Source: Lentihominibacter faecis
GTDB taxonomy: Bacteria > Bacillota > Clostridia > Peptostreptococcales > Anaerovoracaceae
Direction of reading: 5' to 3'
Assembly: GCF_014306095.1 (NCBI RefSeq)
Contig: NZ_JACRWC010000112.1
Coordinates: 1-34,605 of the forward strand
Length of the DNA: 34,605 bases
Program-made: the position numbers and the translations under genes
The notes under the pieces: model-generated
What the model was told of the DNA's origin: nothing
Database searches by the model: none
What the model saw: only the letters and a program-made list of their open reading frames with translations
Part shown: positions 16,672 to 26,775 of the stretch, one piece after another
Position numbering within the stretch: position 1 is the stretch's first letter
Layout: the number at the start of each line of letters is the position of its first letter

Positions 16672-17136
16672 ATGGCAGACGTACTCATCAGACAGGCGAA
16701 TATCAACGACGTGGATGCGATCTTTGAAATCGAGCATCTGTGTTTCCCGGATCCCTGGAGCAAGGATTCTCTGCGGTATGAGCTGGGGGAAAATCCGAGG
16801 GCATTTTATATTGTAGCTGAGATCGATGGATCCGTTGTTGGTTATGCCGGCCTTTGGTGGATCGAAGATGAAGGGCATATCACTAACGTGGCAGTGCGAC
16901 CAGGATATCGCAGCCGAAAGATAGCGTCAGGCATCGTCAGCGTTATGATCGATTTCACAACGAAGCAGGGGATCCGGCACCATACTTTAGAGGTAAGAAG
17001 ATCCAATGCTCCTGCTATTGGGCTATATGAAAAATACGGATTCACTGTGGAAGGTGTGCGAAAGGGATACTATCTTAATAACGGTGAAGATGCGCTGATC
17101 ATGTGGCGGCATGAGCCAGAGAGCTGCGATGAATAA
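16672..17136 (+). CDS. rimI: RimI-type ribosomal protein alanine N-acetyltransferase
   Basis: GNAT-fold enzyme, 154 residues, expected to acetylate the N-terminal alanine of ribosomal protein S18 or related substrates. IRQANINDVDAIFEIEHLCFPDPWS at the start and LEVRRSNAPAIGLYEKYGF near the end are typical of RimI. The acetyl-CoA binding loop is unusual: the usual R-x-x-G-x-G/A reads RSRKIA, with Lys where Gly is expected. It may still bind CoA, but this deserves checking. The gene follows AGGGAG in the gap after tsaB; tsaB-rimI-tsaD order is common in Firmicutes. Confidence 0.9.
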   Translation: MADVLIRQANINDVDAIFEIEHLCFPDPWSKDSLRYELGENPRAFYIVAEIDGSVVGYAGLWWIEDEGHITNVAVRPGYRSRKIASGIVSVMIDFTTKQGIRHHTLEVRRSNAPAIGLYEKYGFTVEGVRKGYYLNNGEDALIMWRHEPESCDE

Positions 17137-17147
17137 AATAATTTCTT

Positions 17148-17201
17148 CTGTGAATAGTAAATAGTGATAACAGTAAGTCAAAACAAAACATTCACAGGAG
17201 G
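17148..17201 (+). promoter_or_regulatory. Inverted repeat overlapping the Shine-Dalgarno of the small Cys protein
   Basis: CTGTGAAT (17148-17155) is complementary to ATTCACAG (17190-17197), whose last two bases are the first of the AGGAGG Shine-Dalgarno (17196-17201). Pairing would form an eight-base-pair stem with a 34-base loop beside the ribosome site. It could modulate translation of the small gene and the coupled tsaD; no experiment supports this. Confidence 0.4.
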
Positions 17202-17208
17202 CAAAGGG

Positions 17209-17403
17209 ATGGACGATTTTAATGGAACTGATTTTCAAGAGGGACATATGAATGTGGTGTCTTCGACATGCAGAAAGTTTTCCAGACGGCATGATTTCGA
17301 TATGTTCAGCATGAGCGATTACCGTTCGTGTGAAAACTGCAGACATCTCAACGGGGAAAATCAGTGTGAAAAGAACCTGGAAGAAGGACGAAGAAACTTA
17401 TGA
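17209..17403 (+). CDS. Small four-cysteine protein in the t6A operon, 64 aa
   Basis: I do not recognise this protein by name. It has four cysteines: C21, C41, C44 (CENC) and C53, a spacing that could bind a zinc ion or form a redox pair. It is hydrophilic with basic middle ([10 protein letters not shown]) and no signal peptide. The start at ATG 17209 is well supported by AGGAGG seven bases upstream; the longer frame from 17164 crosses that site. Its stop codon overlaps the tsaD start as ATGA, so tsaD translation is coupled to it. That placement suggests a link with tRNA modification or simply a conserved passenger. Confidence 0.75.
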   Translation: MDDFNGTDFQEGHMNVVSSTCRKFSRRHDFDMFSMSDYRSCENCRHLNGENQCEKNLEEGRRNL

Positions 17404-18416
17404 AAAATGGGAAAACAGTAACACTTGCAATCGAATCGAGCTGTGATGAGACGGCGGCAGCCGTATTGCTGGACGGACGAGAAGTCCTTTCCAATATCAT
17501 CTCATCGCAGATCGATATACATAAATTATACGGGGGTGTTGTGCCGGAGATCGCTTCGCGGCACCACCTGACCAATGTCAACACGGTAGTAGATCAGGCG
17601 CTGGATGCTGCAAAGGTCACGATGGACGAAGTGGATCTTATCGGTGTTACCTACGGTCCGGGGCTTGTAGGAGCGCTTCTCATCGGTCTTGCTACTGCAA
17701 AGGCTTATGCGCTGGCAGCAGAGAAACCGCTGGTGGGGGTACATCATATCCAGGGTCATATCTGTGCTAATTACATCCAGCATAAAGATCTAAAGCCGCC
17801 GTTTATGGCGCTTGTCATTTCCGGCGGTCATACCAACATCGTAGAAGTGACAGACTACAACGAGTGCCATGTGCTGGGTGGAACGAGGGATGATGCAGCA
17901 GGAGAAGCCTATGACAAGGTCGCTCGTGTCCTGGGGCTGGGATACCCGGGAGGTCCACTGATCGACAAGCTGGCCAAAGAAGGAAATCCCCATGCAGTAG
18001 AATTCAAACGTGTTTTCCTGGAAAAGGGCAGTCTGGATTTCAGCTTCAGCGGGATCAAAACCGGAGTGCTGAATTACATGAACTCAGAGCGGCAGGCCGG
18101 CAGAGAACCGAATCCGGCAGATGTGGCCGCCAGTTTCCAGGCGGCAGTACTGGACGTTATTGTGGCTAAAACAGTAGGTGCAGCCGTTGACATGAACAAG
18201 GACAAGATCGTTCTTGCGGGAGGTGTGGCCTCCAACAGCAGACTGAGAGAAATGCTGCAGACAGAATGTAAAAAACACGGCATCGCATTATATTACCCGG
18301 ATCCGATCCTTTGCACTGACAACGCAGCGATGATCGGATGCGCAGCTTATTATAAATATAAAGCGGGCGGGATCAGCGACCTGGATCTGGATGCAGTTCC
18401 GGATTTGTCTTTGTAA
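17400..18416 (+). CDS. tsaD: TsaD, tRNA threonylcarbamoyltransferase
   Basis: Catalytic subunit of the t6A complex (Kae1/YgjD family), 338 residues, the usual length. ASKHA fold with [15 protein letters not shown] at the start; the metal-binding HIQGH motif in [34 protein letters not shown]; and the late [15 protein letters not shown] and CTDNAAMIG motifs. It transfers the threonylcarbamoyl group from TC-AMP to A37 of tRNA. It starts ATGA-overlapped with the small Cys protein. TsaC/Sua5, which makes TC-AMP, is not in the window. Confidence 0.97.
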   Translation: MKNGKTVTLAIESSCDETAAAVLLDGREVLSNIISSQIDIHKLYGGVVPEIASRHHLTNVNTVVDQALDAAKVTMDEVDLIGVTYGPGLVGALLIGLATAKAYALAAEKPLVGVHHIQGHICANYIQHKDLKPPFMALVISGGHTNIVEVTDYNECHVLGGTRDDAAGEAYDKVARVLGLGYPGGPLIDKLAKEGNPHAVEFKRVFLEKGSLDFSFSGIKTGVLNYMNSERQAGREPNPADVAASFQAAVLDVIVAKTVGAAVDMNKDKIVLAGGVASNSRLREMLQTECKKHGIALYYPDPILCTDNAAMIGCAAYYKYKAGGISDLDLDAVPDLSL

Positions 18417-18465
18417 GGAACAGGAACTTGAAAAACAAGAATCATACATATATTGAGAGGAATCA

Positions 18466-20478
18466 ATGATAGTAGTATCAGCAAAAGATTTGACAAAAGC
18501 ATACGGCACTGACGTCATACTGGATAAAGTGTCTTTTCATATCAATAAAGGAGACCGAGTCGGGATCATTGGAATCAACGGGGCAGGGAAATCTACGCTG
18601 CTTAAGATGCTTACTGGAGAAATGTCCTGTGAATCCGGAGATTATTTCATTTCTGCAGACACGAAAATCGGTTATTTAAAACAGGATGGAGAGTTTGAAT
18701 CAGAAAATACTGTGGTCGAAGAAGTTGACCGTATCTTTGATCGGTTCCCGAAAATGGAACAGGAGATGGAACGGCTTCTGCAGCAGATCGAATCGAAGGA
18801 AATCCCGGATGAGATCCTCCTGGAGAAGTACGATGCCCTTCAGGAAGAATATAAACAACAGGGCGGTTATACCTATAAGAGTGAAATCACGGGTATCCTT
18901 TCGAGCATGGCGTTTGGAGAGGAAAGCTACGGGAAAAAGATATCTTCGCTTTCCGGAGGGGAGAGAACCAGGCTGGCACTGGCGTGCCTTTTGTTGAAAA
19001 AACCAGACATACTGTTCCTGGATGAGCCGACCAACCATCTTGACATCGGGACGCTGAAATGGCTGGAGCAGTACCTGAAAAACTATAATGGGACTATCGT
19101 TTTAGTATCCCATGACCGGTACTTCCTGGATCAGACGGTAAATCGCATTTTTGAAATAGAAAACCATAAACTGACCATATACGAAGGAAATTACAGCTTT
19201 TATGCTACGGAGCGAAAGGTGCGCAGGGAAGCGGAGTTTCGCAAATTTGAAAAACAGCAGAAAGAGATCCGCAGACAGGAAGATATGATCCGCCGGTTCA
19301 AGCAGCGCGGCACGGAGAAGCTGGCCAAACGGGCAGCTTCCAGAGAAAAACGGTTGGCTGCCATGGACGTGATGGATCGTCCGGATGCAGATCATGGAAG
19401 GCTGAAGCTCAACTTTCACGAGAATTTCCAAAGCGGTAAAGACGTTCTCCTTCTGGAGAATCTTTCGAAGAAATTTGCTTACGACCCGGGAGAGGGCGTT
19501 CTTTCAGGAGGAGGTGGAAGACAGCTGTTCCAGCACGTGGATCTGGATGTGAAGCGTGGAGAACGTATCTGCATCGTAGGAGCAAACGGCATCGGGAAAA
19601 CGACGCTTTTGAAAATGATCTTGGGAGAGACCTCCTGCACGACAGGCAGGATCCGGATCGGTCACAATGTCCAGTTCGGTTATTATGACCAGGGACAGCA
19701 GCTGCTCAATGGTTCCAATACCGTTATCGGAGAGCTGCAGGATGCGTACCGTCTGTACAATGATACGGAGATGCGAAATATCCTGGGACGATTCCTGTTC
19801 CGAGGCGAGTCGGTATTTTTGCAGATCAGTTCTTTGTCCGGAGGAGAAAAGGCGCGGCTTGCTTTGCTGAAACTAATGCTTTCCGGAGCTAACGTACTGA
19901 TCCTGGACGAACCGACCAACCACCTGGATATCGAATCCAAGGAAGTTTTTGAAGAAGCTCTTCTGGATTTTCCTGGAACGAGTATCATCGTGTCCCATGA
20001 CCGGTATTTTCTTAATCGGATCCCGACCAGGATCGTGGAACTGACAGAAAACGGCATGGACAGCTACCTGGGTACATATGATTACTATGTCGAGAAAAAA
20101 CAGGCACAGATCCAGTCCGGCAAAAAATACATGGATGAACTTTCCAGCAGAGAAAAAGCCCAGATGGATGCGCCGCAGAGCGCTTTGCAGGATAGTGCAA
20201 AGGATACGCCAGAGGGTATGTCGAGCTTGTCGGCTGCAGAACAGCGTAAACTGAAGAAAGAGCAGGAAGCGAAGGATCGCCGGATCAGAAGGCAGAAAGA
20301 AAGCCTGGAAGCAGACATCGCATCGCTGGAAAACGATATCAGCTGTCTGGAAGCAGAGCTTTGCCTGGAAGAAAACATGAAGGATCATGTTAAGCTGACT
20401 GCATTGAGTGAGGAGCTTGCAGATAAGAAGGGAGAACTGGAGCTCAAATATGAAGAATGGCTGATTTTACAGGAATAG
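18466..20478 (+). CDS. ABC-F family ATPase (Uup/YfmR-like)
   Basis: A soluble protein with two ABC domains and no membrane segment. Domain 1: Walker A GINGAGKST, signature LSGGERTRL, Walker B ILFLDEPTNHLD. A charged linker (~235-320, EFRKFEKQQKEIRRQEDMIRRFKQRG) corresponds to the P-site tRNA interaction motif. Domain 2: Walker A GANGIGKTT, signature LSGGEKARL, Walker B LILDEPTNHLD. The ~120-residue C-terminal extension is a coiled coil (KKEQEAKDRRIRRQKESLEADIASLENDIS) as in Uup/YdiF-like members. Members act on stalled or antibiotic-bound ribosomes; which subgroup is unclear. ATG 18466 follows GAGAGGAATCA. It follows tsaD by 49 bases and may be in the same transcript. Confidence 0.9.
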   Translation: MIVVSAKDLTKAYGTDVILDKVSFHINKGDRVGIIGINGAGKSTLLKMLTGEMSCESGDYFISADTKIGYLKQDGEFESENTVVEEVDRIFDRFPKMEQEMERLLQQIESKEIPDEILLEKYDALQEEYKQQGGYTYKSEITGILSSMAFGEESYGKKISSLSGGERTRLALACLLLKKPDILFLDEPTNHLDIGTLKWLEQYLKNYNGTIVLVSHDRYFLDQTVNRIFEIENHKLTIYEGNYSFYATERKVRREAEFRKFEKQQKEIRRQEDMIRRFKQRGTEKLAKRAASREKRLAAMDVMDRPDADHGRLKLNFHENFQSGKDVLLLENLSKKFAYDPGEGVLSGGGGRQLFQHVDLDVKRGERICIVGANGIGKTTLLKMILGETSCTTGRIRIGHNVQFGYYDQGQQLLNGSNTVIGELQDAYRLYNDTEMRNILGRFLFRGESVFLQISSLSGGEKARLALLKLMLSGANVLILDEPTNHLDIESKEVFEEALLDFPGTSIIVSHDRYFLNRIPTRIVELTENGMDSYLGTYDYYVEKKQAQIQSGKKYMDELSSREKAQMDAPQSALQDSAKDTPEGMSSLSAAEQRKLKKEQEAKDRRIRRQKESLEADIASLENDISCLEAELCLEENMKDHVKLTALSEELADKKGELELKYEEWLILQE

Positions 20479-20512
20479 ACCGTTAAATCAATGAGAAATT
20501 GTTAAAAAAGTA

Positions 20513-20541
20513 TTGCAATAAAATATATGCTACACTATAAT
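20513..20541 (+). promoter_or_regulatory. Promoter of acpP-rex
   Basis: TTGCAA (20513-20518), 17-base spacer, TATAAT (20536-20541). The leader of about 90 bases contains a CGAGA-C-TCTCG palindrome (20579-20589). TTGTTAA half-sites at 20499-20505 and 20551-20557 flank the promoter and resemble half of a Rex operator. Confidence 0.7.
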
Positions 20542-20638
20542 GGTTACGAGTTGTTAAAGGGAGATCTTTTGTTTTTTGCGAGACTCTCGAGGCAAACTAA
20601 CTATGTAAATAAAGTTCGATAATTAATGGAGGTATATC

Positions 20639-20866
20639 ATGACATTAGACAAAATCAAAGGAATCATTGCAGAGCAGTTAGGTGTAGACGAGGATGCTGT
20701 TAAGATGGAAACACATCTGATGAAAGATCTGGAAGCTGACTCTCTTGATGCTGTAGAGATCATCATGGCGATCGAAGACGAATTCGATATCGAAGTGCCG
20801 GATGAAGATGCTGAAAAATTCCAGACTGTAAGCGACATCGTAAACTACGTGGAAGCTAAGGCATAG
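20639..20866 (+). CDS. acpP: Acyl carrier protein
   Basis: 75-residue acidic four-helix protein that carries growing acyl chains on 4'-phosphopantetheine. The attachment serine is in [14 protein letters not shown], the diagnostic motif, and [24 protein letters not shown] is the conserved second half. The strong ribosome site TGGAGG precedes the ATG. The other fatty-acid synthesis genes are absent here; the gene is followed after three bases by rex, so the two share a transcript from the consensus-like promoter upstream. Confidence 0.97.
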   Translation: MTLDKIKGIIAEQLGVDEDAVKMETHLMKDLEADSLDAVEIIMAIEDEFDIEVPDEDAEKFQTVSDIVNYVEAKA

Positions 20867-20869
20867 TAG

Positions 20870-21517
20870 ATGAAAAAACAGGCGAAGATTTCCAATGCCG
20901 TCATCAAAAGACTCCCGCGTTATCGCAGATATCTTAAAGAACTGCGAAAAAAGGGAGTCGATAAAATTTCGTCTAACGAATTCAGTACGCTGATCGGTTA
21001 TACAGCATCACAGATCCGGCAGGATCTGAATAACTTCGGTGGATTCGGACAGCAGGGCTACGGATACAGTGTGGACGGGCTTTACCATGAAATCAGTGCG
21101 ATTCTGGGTTTAGACAAACAGTACAAGATGGTCGTTGTGGGAGCCGGTAATCTGGGTCAGGCAATCGTTAATCACACGTATTATTATAAATCCGGATTTA
21201 TCGTATCTGCTATTTTCGAAGTGAATCCGAAGCTGATCGGACTAAGAATCAATGACATTGAAGTCATGGATTACGAAAATATCGTAGAATATGTAGAAGA
21301 GAACGAAATCGACATTGGGATCATCTGTACTACCATGGACGCAGCACAGGAGGTTGCGGACAAATTGTGTTTCGCCGGTGTGAAAGGACTTTGGAATTTT
21401 GCCCCGGTAGACATCGAGACTCCTGGACACGTAGCAATAGAAAACGTGCACCTGACGGACAGTCTGTATTCCCTTGCTTACCATATCAATGGGGCGCAGG
21501 AGCATAATAAAAAATAA
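20870..21517 (+). CDS. rex: Rex, redox-sensing transcriptional repressor
   Basis: 215-residue repressor that binds DNA when NAD+ dominates and releases it when NADH rises; in Clostridia it controls fermentation and hydrogen/butyrate genes. The N-terminal winged helix reads VIKRLPRYRRYLKELRKKGVDKISS and STLIGYTASQIRQDLNNFGGFGQQGYGY, as in characterised Rex proteins. The C-terminal Rossmann domain has VVVGAGNLGQAI for NAD(H) and WNFAPVDIETP. It begins three bases after the acpP stop, with translation probably coupled. It ends at a strong bidirectional terminator. Confidence 0.97.
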   Translation: MKKQAKISNAVIKRLPRYRRYLKELRKKGVDKISSNEFSTLIGYTASQIRQDLNNFGGFGQQGYGYSVDGLYHEISAILGLDKQYKMVVVGAGNLGQAIVNHTYYYKSGFIVSAIFEVNPKLIGLRINDIEVMDYENIVEYVEENEIDIGIICTTMDAAQEVADKLCFAGVKGLWNFAPVDIETPGHVAIENVHLTDSLYSLAYHINGAQEHNKK

Positions 21518-21530
21518 ATAACTGCAATTA

Positions 21531-21565
21531 AATAACCGTTTCATTATGAAACGGTTATTAATTAT
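21531..21565. terminator. Bidirectional terminator between rex and ferredoxin
   Basis: AATAACCGTTTCAT (21531-21544) and ATGAAACGGTTATT (21546-21559) form a long perfect stem rich in terminal A/T on both sides, suited to end rex on the plus strand and the convergent ferredoxin on the minus strand. Confidence 0.8.
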
Positions 21566-21606
21566 CAGTTGATAAATAAACGGTGTATCTGTTCATCAAC
21601 AGCTGT

Positions 21607-21792
<186 letters not shown>

Positions 21793-21818
21793 TTAGATTA
21801 TCATTAAACGACACACTG

Positions 21819-21847
21819 ATTATAACAAACATAATAGAGGAATTCAA
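21819..21847 (-). promoter_or_regulatory. Promoter of the ferredoxin gene
   Basis: On the minus strand TTGAAT (21842-21847), 17-base spacer, TATAAT (21819-21824). The -35 box lies two bases before the ATG of the divergent P-loop gene at 21849, and the ribosome site of that gene (GAGG, 21837-21840) lies within the spacer. Confidence 0.8.
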
Positions 21848-21848
21848 G

Positions 21849-22655
21849 ATGAAAGTTTACGGACTTATTGGAAAGAGTGGAACCGGCAAAAGTTTTCAGG
21901 CGGTAAACCTCTGCAAAAGATTAAAAATCGAAAGTATTATAGATGACGGATTGTTTATCTGCCGTAATAAAGTGGTTGCCGGCATTTCTGCAAAGCGGCA
22001 GCCGACCAAAGTTGGAGCGGTGAAATCGGCACTGTTTTATAAAGAAGAACATATGACCGAGGTGAAGGAGGCGATCCAGCGCGTGAAGCCGCTCAGCATC
22101 CTGATCATAGGTACATCTGACGGGATGGTGGATAAGATCGTCAAGCGGCTGGATCTGCCGGAAATCGATGAGCGGATCTATATCGAAGATATTACCTCCG
22201 AAGAGGAGCGCCAGATGGCAAGGAAGCAGCGGGACGAAATGGGGCAGCACGTTATACCTGCACCGACTTTCCAGCTGAAACGACAGTTTTCCGGATATTT
22301 TATGACACCGGTAAAAATGCTGTTCAAGGAGCTGGGCCCATGGCGTGATTATGCAGAAAAATCCGTGGTGCGACCGACCTACAGCTATCTGGGAGAATAT
22401 AAGATCTCCGAAAAAGTTCTGTCTGATATCGTGGAATGCGTTAAACGTGAAAGCGAAGCAGTATGTGAAGTGAGCAAAGTGGGGATCTTTCCGATTCAGG
22501 AAGGCGTAGAGATTTATATCCTGCTTTCCATGAAACTGCACGAGGATCTGCCGAAATGCGCACGTCTGTTCCAGAAATCGGTTGCAGACAAAATCGAAGA
22601 AATGACGGCTTTTAATGTCAATCGCCTGGAGCTGGATATCAAGGAGGTCGTGTAA
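21849..22655 (+). CDS. P-loop ATPase fused to Asp23/Gls24-like domain
   Basis: The N-terminus MKVYGLIGKSGTGKS contains a Walker A motif (residues 8-15) of a P-loop nucleotidase; the middle contains an Asp/Glu/Arg-rich helix (ITSEEERQMARKQRDEMGQH). The C-terminal third (~165-268) resembles the Asp23/Gls24 (YloU-type) fold: LGEYKISEKVLSDIVECVKRE, then a beta segment VGIFPIQEGVEIYILLSMKLHE and the ending IEEMTAFNVNRLELDIKEVV. Such domains are linked to envelope stress in Firmicutes. The combination with a P-loop is unusual in my knowledge. Start ATG 21849 follows GAGG; the stop overlaps the next start as TAATG. Confidence 0.65.
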   Translation: MKVYGLIGKSGTGKSFQAVNLCKRLKIESIIDDGLFICRNKVVAGISAKRQPTKVGAVKSALFYKEEHMTEVKEAIQRVKPLSILIIGTSDGMVDKIVKRLDLPEIDERIYIEDITSEEERQMARKQRDEMGQHVIPAPTFQLKRQFSGYFMTPVKMLFKELGPWRDYAEKSVVRPTYSYLGEYKISEKVLSDIVECVKRESEAVCEVSKVGIFPIQEGVEIYILLSMKLHEDLPKCARLFQKSVADKIEEMTAFNVNRLELDIKEVV

Positions 22656-23584
22656 TGCCGCGGAATGATCAGGTTGCCGGGGCTTCTCTGCCTGCTCTGC
22701 AAGTGCATACCTGCGGATCGGATATAGAAATCACGGGGATCCGGGATTTTGACCTGGATCATATCTTTGACTGCGGCCAGTGTTTTCGATGGAACCGCGG
22801 GGAGGACGGCAGCTATACCGGCACGGCTTATGGGCGGATCGTCCGCATGGTATGGGATCCTGCAAAGCAGATGCTGCGCATCTGCGGCACAACGCCGGAG
22901 GATTTTCATGACATTTGGCGTGGGTACCTGGATTTGGACAGAGATTATGGGCAGATAAAATCGTATCTGGCAGAGCGAGATCCGGTGATACGTGATGCGA
23001 TCGGATTTGGCAGCGGGATCCGTATCCTGAACCAGGAGAAGTGGGAGACCGTTCTTTCCTTTCTGATCTCTCAAAACAACAATATTCCCAGGATACGCAA
23101 GTGCATCGATTCTCTCGCAGAGACGATGGGAAGAAAAATCGGCACATACGATGGCAGAGACTACTACGCACTGCCTTCTCCAGAAGTCCTGGCAGAAGCT
23201 GCTGCAGAGGATCTGGAACCCTGCCGACTCGGCTACCGGGCGAAGTATCTGATCCAGACGGCGAAGCTGGTAGAAAAAGAAGGCATGGACGTGCTGGAAG
23301 CCCTGGGGCAGCCGGAAGTCACGGCGGAAGAGGCTCGTCAGAGCCTTTGCAGATACAGCGGCATAGGTCCGAAGGTGGCTAATTGTATTTCCCTTTTTTC
23401 CATGGGAAAGATCGATAGCTTTCCTATTGATGTCTGGGTGCGGAAGGTCATGAACAGACTTTACGGGATAGAGGAAAACAACGTGAAAGCCATGACAGAC
23501 TTTGCTTCAAAACAGTTTTGCCCGTATGGAGGCATTGCCCAGCAGTATTTATTCTATTATATCACTCATAAAAATGGTCTTTAA
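22655..23584 (+). CDS. ogg: 8-oxoguanine DNA glycosylase (OGG1-type HhH-GPD)
   Basis: Base-excision repair enzyme removing 8-oxoguanine opposite C. The N-terminal OGG domain has the family motif DHIFDCGQCFRWNR. The HhH-GPD part has FLISQNNNIPRIRK, a helix-hairpin-helix SGIGPKVANC with the Schiff-base Lys and the catalytic Asp in FPIDVWVRKVM. 309 residues fits bacterial OGG1-like proteins such as the Clostridium acetobutylicum enzyme. It overlaps the P-loop gene by one base (TAATG), suggesting coupled translation. MutM/Fpg is the unrelated bacterial alternative; the FDCGQCFRW motif makes OGG much more likely. Confidence 0.9.
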   Translation: MPRNDQVAGASLPALQVHTCGSDIEITGIRDFDLDHIFDCGQCFRWNRGEDGSYTGTAYGRIVRMVWDPAKQMLRICGTTPEDFHDIWRGYLDLDRDYGQIKSYLAERDPVIRDAIGFGSGIRILNQEKWETVLSFLISQNNNIPRIRKCIDSLAETMGRKIGTYDGRDYYALPSPEVLAEAAAEDLEPCRLGYRAKYLIQTAKLVEKEGMDVLEALGQPEVTAEEARQSLCRYSGIGPKVANCISLFSMGKIDSFPIDVWVRKVMNRLYGIEENNVKAMTDFASKQFCPYGGIAQQYLFYYITHKNGL

Positions 23585-23626
23585 GAAATCTTTAAGCAGA
23601 TTCCGCCAGGAAATCGGAAAAACGTA

Positions 23627-23655
23627 TTGACAAAAAGGGAAAAAGGCTGTAAAGT
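23627..23655 (+). promoter_or_regulatory. Promoter of groES-groEL
   Basis: TTGACA (23627-23632), 17-base spacer, TAAAGT (23650-23655). CIRCE begins four bases after the -10, so HrcA would cover the start site. Confidence 0.8.
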
Positions 23656-23659
23656 AAAG

Positions 23660-23686
23660 TTAGCACTCGGAGATATTGAGTGCTAA
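23660..23686 (+). promoter_or_regulatory. CIRCE operator (HrcA site) of groES-groEL
   Basis: TTAGCACTC, nine-base spacer, GAGTGCTAA, a perfect inverted repeat and the second CIRCE in this window. In the mRNA it could also fold as a 5' hairpin. Confidence 0.96.
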
Positions 23687-23694
23687 CAATGTGA

Positions 23695-25699
<2,005 letters not shown>

Positions 25700-25733
25700 G
25701 CCTGATGCATCTGACAAAGTAATCAAGCAATAG

Positions 25734-25767
25734 AAGAGGCTGTGACGCAAGTCACAGCCTCTTTTTT
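25734..25767 (+). terminator. Rho-independent terminator of groEL
   Basis: AAGAGGCTGTGAC pairs perfectly with GTCACAGCCTCTT around a GCAA tetraloop, followed by T-rich sequence. Confidence 0.95.
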
Positions 25768-25824
25768 AAGGGTAGGCGCTCGAAAGAGATGTTATCACAA
25801 TTTTCTGTAGATACTGAAAAAAGC

Positions 25825-25854
25825 TTCGCATAACGATATAGGGTGTGTTATAAT
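25825..25854 (+). promoter_or_regulatory. Promoter of the IclR regulator
   Basis: A consensus -10 TATAAT at 25849-25854 with a weak -35 (TTCGCA, 25825-25830, 18-base spacer). No clear copy of the tandem operator found at 29551-29588 is seen here. Confidence 0.55.
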
Positions 25855-25899
25855 AGGAAATATCGGATTAGATGAATGCAACAATTAGGGGATGAAGCG

Positions 25900-26664
25900 A
25901 TGACTGAGGAAAAAAATGTAAAATCATTAGAAAAAGCACTGGACATCATTGAGATCGTATCAAATGAACAGCAGGATGCCAGCTTGTCAGAAATTGCGAG
26001 ACAGACCGGACTGCCGAAGAGCACAGTTCATCGGCTGATTGCAACTTTAACGGGGCGAGGATATCTGGAAAAAACGGAAACTGGCAGCTACAAAATCGGA
26101 CTGAAATTGTTTGAAGCAGTCAGTTGTTATATCAATAATCTGGAATTGCAGACGGAAGCCAGACCATATATAGCGGAACTGACATCGCATTTAGGGCTTA
26201 CTTCTTATCTGGGGATCCTGGATGGAGATGAAGTGGTTTACATTGAAAAACTGGATGCAGTATCTTCCATGAAAATGTATTATCAGATCGGATCTCGAAT
26301 GCATGCCTACTGTTCTTCTTTAGGAAAATGCCTGCTTGCCAATTATTCCAAAGCGCAGCTGGATGTGATCCTGGAAGACTGCAGTTTTATCAAATTCACG
26401 CCGAATACTATTGCCAGCAGAGAGGAACTGGATGCAGAGATCGCTAAGGTCCGCAAGCAGGGCTGGGCTATGGACAATGAAGAATTCGAGAAAGGACATC
26501 GCTGCATCGGTGCTCCGGTCTTTGATTATAAAGGAGATATCATCGCTGCAGTCAGTGCCAGTGGGGATAAGCGGGTGTTAACGGACGACCGCATTGAAGA
26601 AGTGGCTGAAGCAGTAATGAAAGCTGCCTCCAGGATCTCGCATCGTATGGGATATGTAGAGTAA
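25900..26664 (+). CDS. IclR family transcriptional regulator
   Basis: 254 residues. N-terminal winged helix: VKSLEKALDIIEIVSNEQQDASLSEIARQTGLPKSTVHRLIATL, the IclR-family start with the recognition helix PKSTVHRLI. C-terminal effector domain has YIEKLDAVSSMKMYYQIGSRMHAYCSSLGKCLLA and KQGWAMDNEEFEKGHRCIGAPVFDYKGDIIAAVSASG, the typical effector-binding signature with GHRCIGAPV. Start ATG 25900 is preferred (GGGGATGA upstream) over the ATG at 25876. It converges with the ALDH gene and a shared bidirectional terminator separates them. A plausible target is the FIST/ALDH operon, which has an IclR-like tandem operator; the effector is unknown. Confidence 0.93.
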   Translation: MTEEKNVKSLEKALDIIEIVSNEQQDASLSEIARQTGLPKSTVHRLIATLTGRGYLEKTETGSYKIGLKLFEAVSCYINNLELQTEARPYIAELTSHLGLTSYLGILDGDEVVYIEKLDAVSSMKMYYQIGSRMHAYCSSLGKCLLANYSKAQLDVILEDCSFIKFTPNTIASREELDAEIAKVRKQGWAMDNEEFEKGHRCIGAPVFDYKGDIIAAVSASGDKRVLTDDRIEEVAEAVMKAASRISHRMGYVE

Positions 26665-26703
26665 ATATAAAACAGCCTTACGGCAAATTATTTGCGTATG
26701 ATA

Positions 26704-26743
26704 AAAGAGAGGAACTGCACGCATGTGCGGTTCCTCTCTTTTT
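26704..26743. terminator. Bidirectional terminator between IclR and ALDH genes
   Basis: AAAGAGAGGAACTGCAC pairs with GTGCGGTTCCTCTCTTT (one G-T pair) around GCAT; flanking T tracts on both strands serve the convergent genes. Confidence 0.92.
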
Positions 26744-26775
26744 CAGGAAAATTATTAAATTCTTCAAGGTGATTT

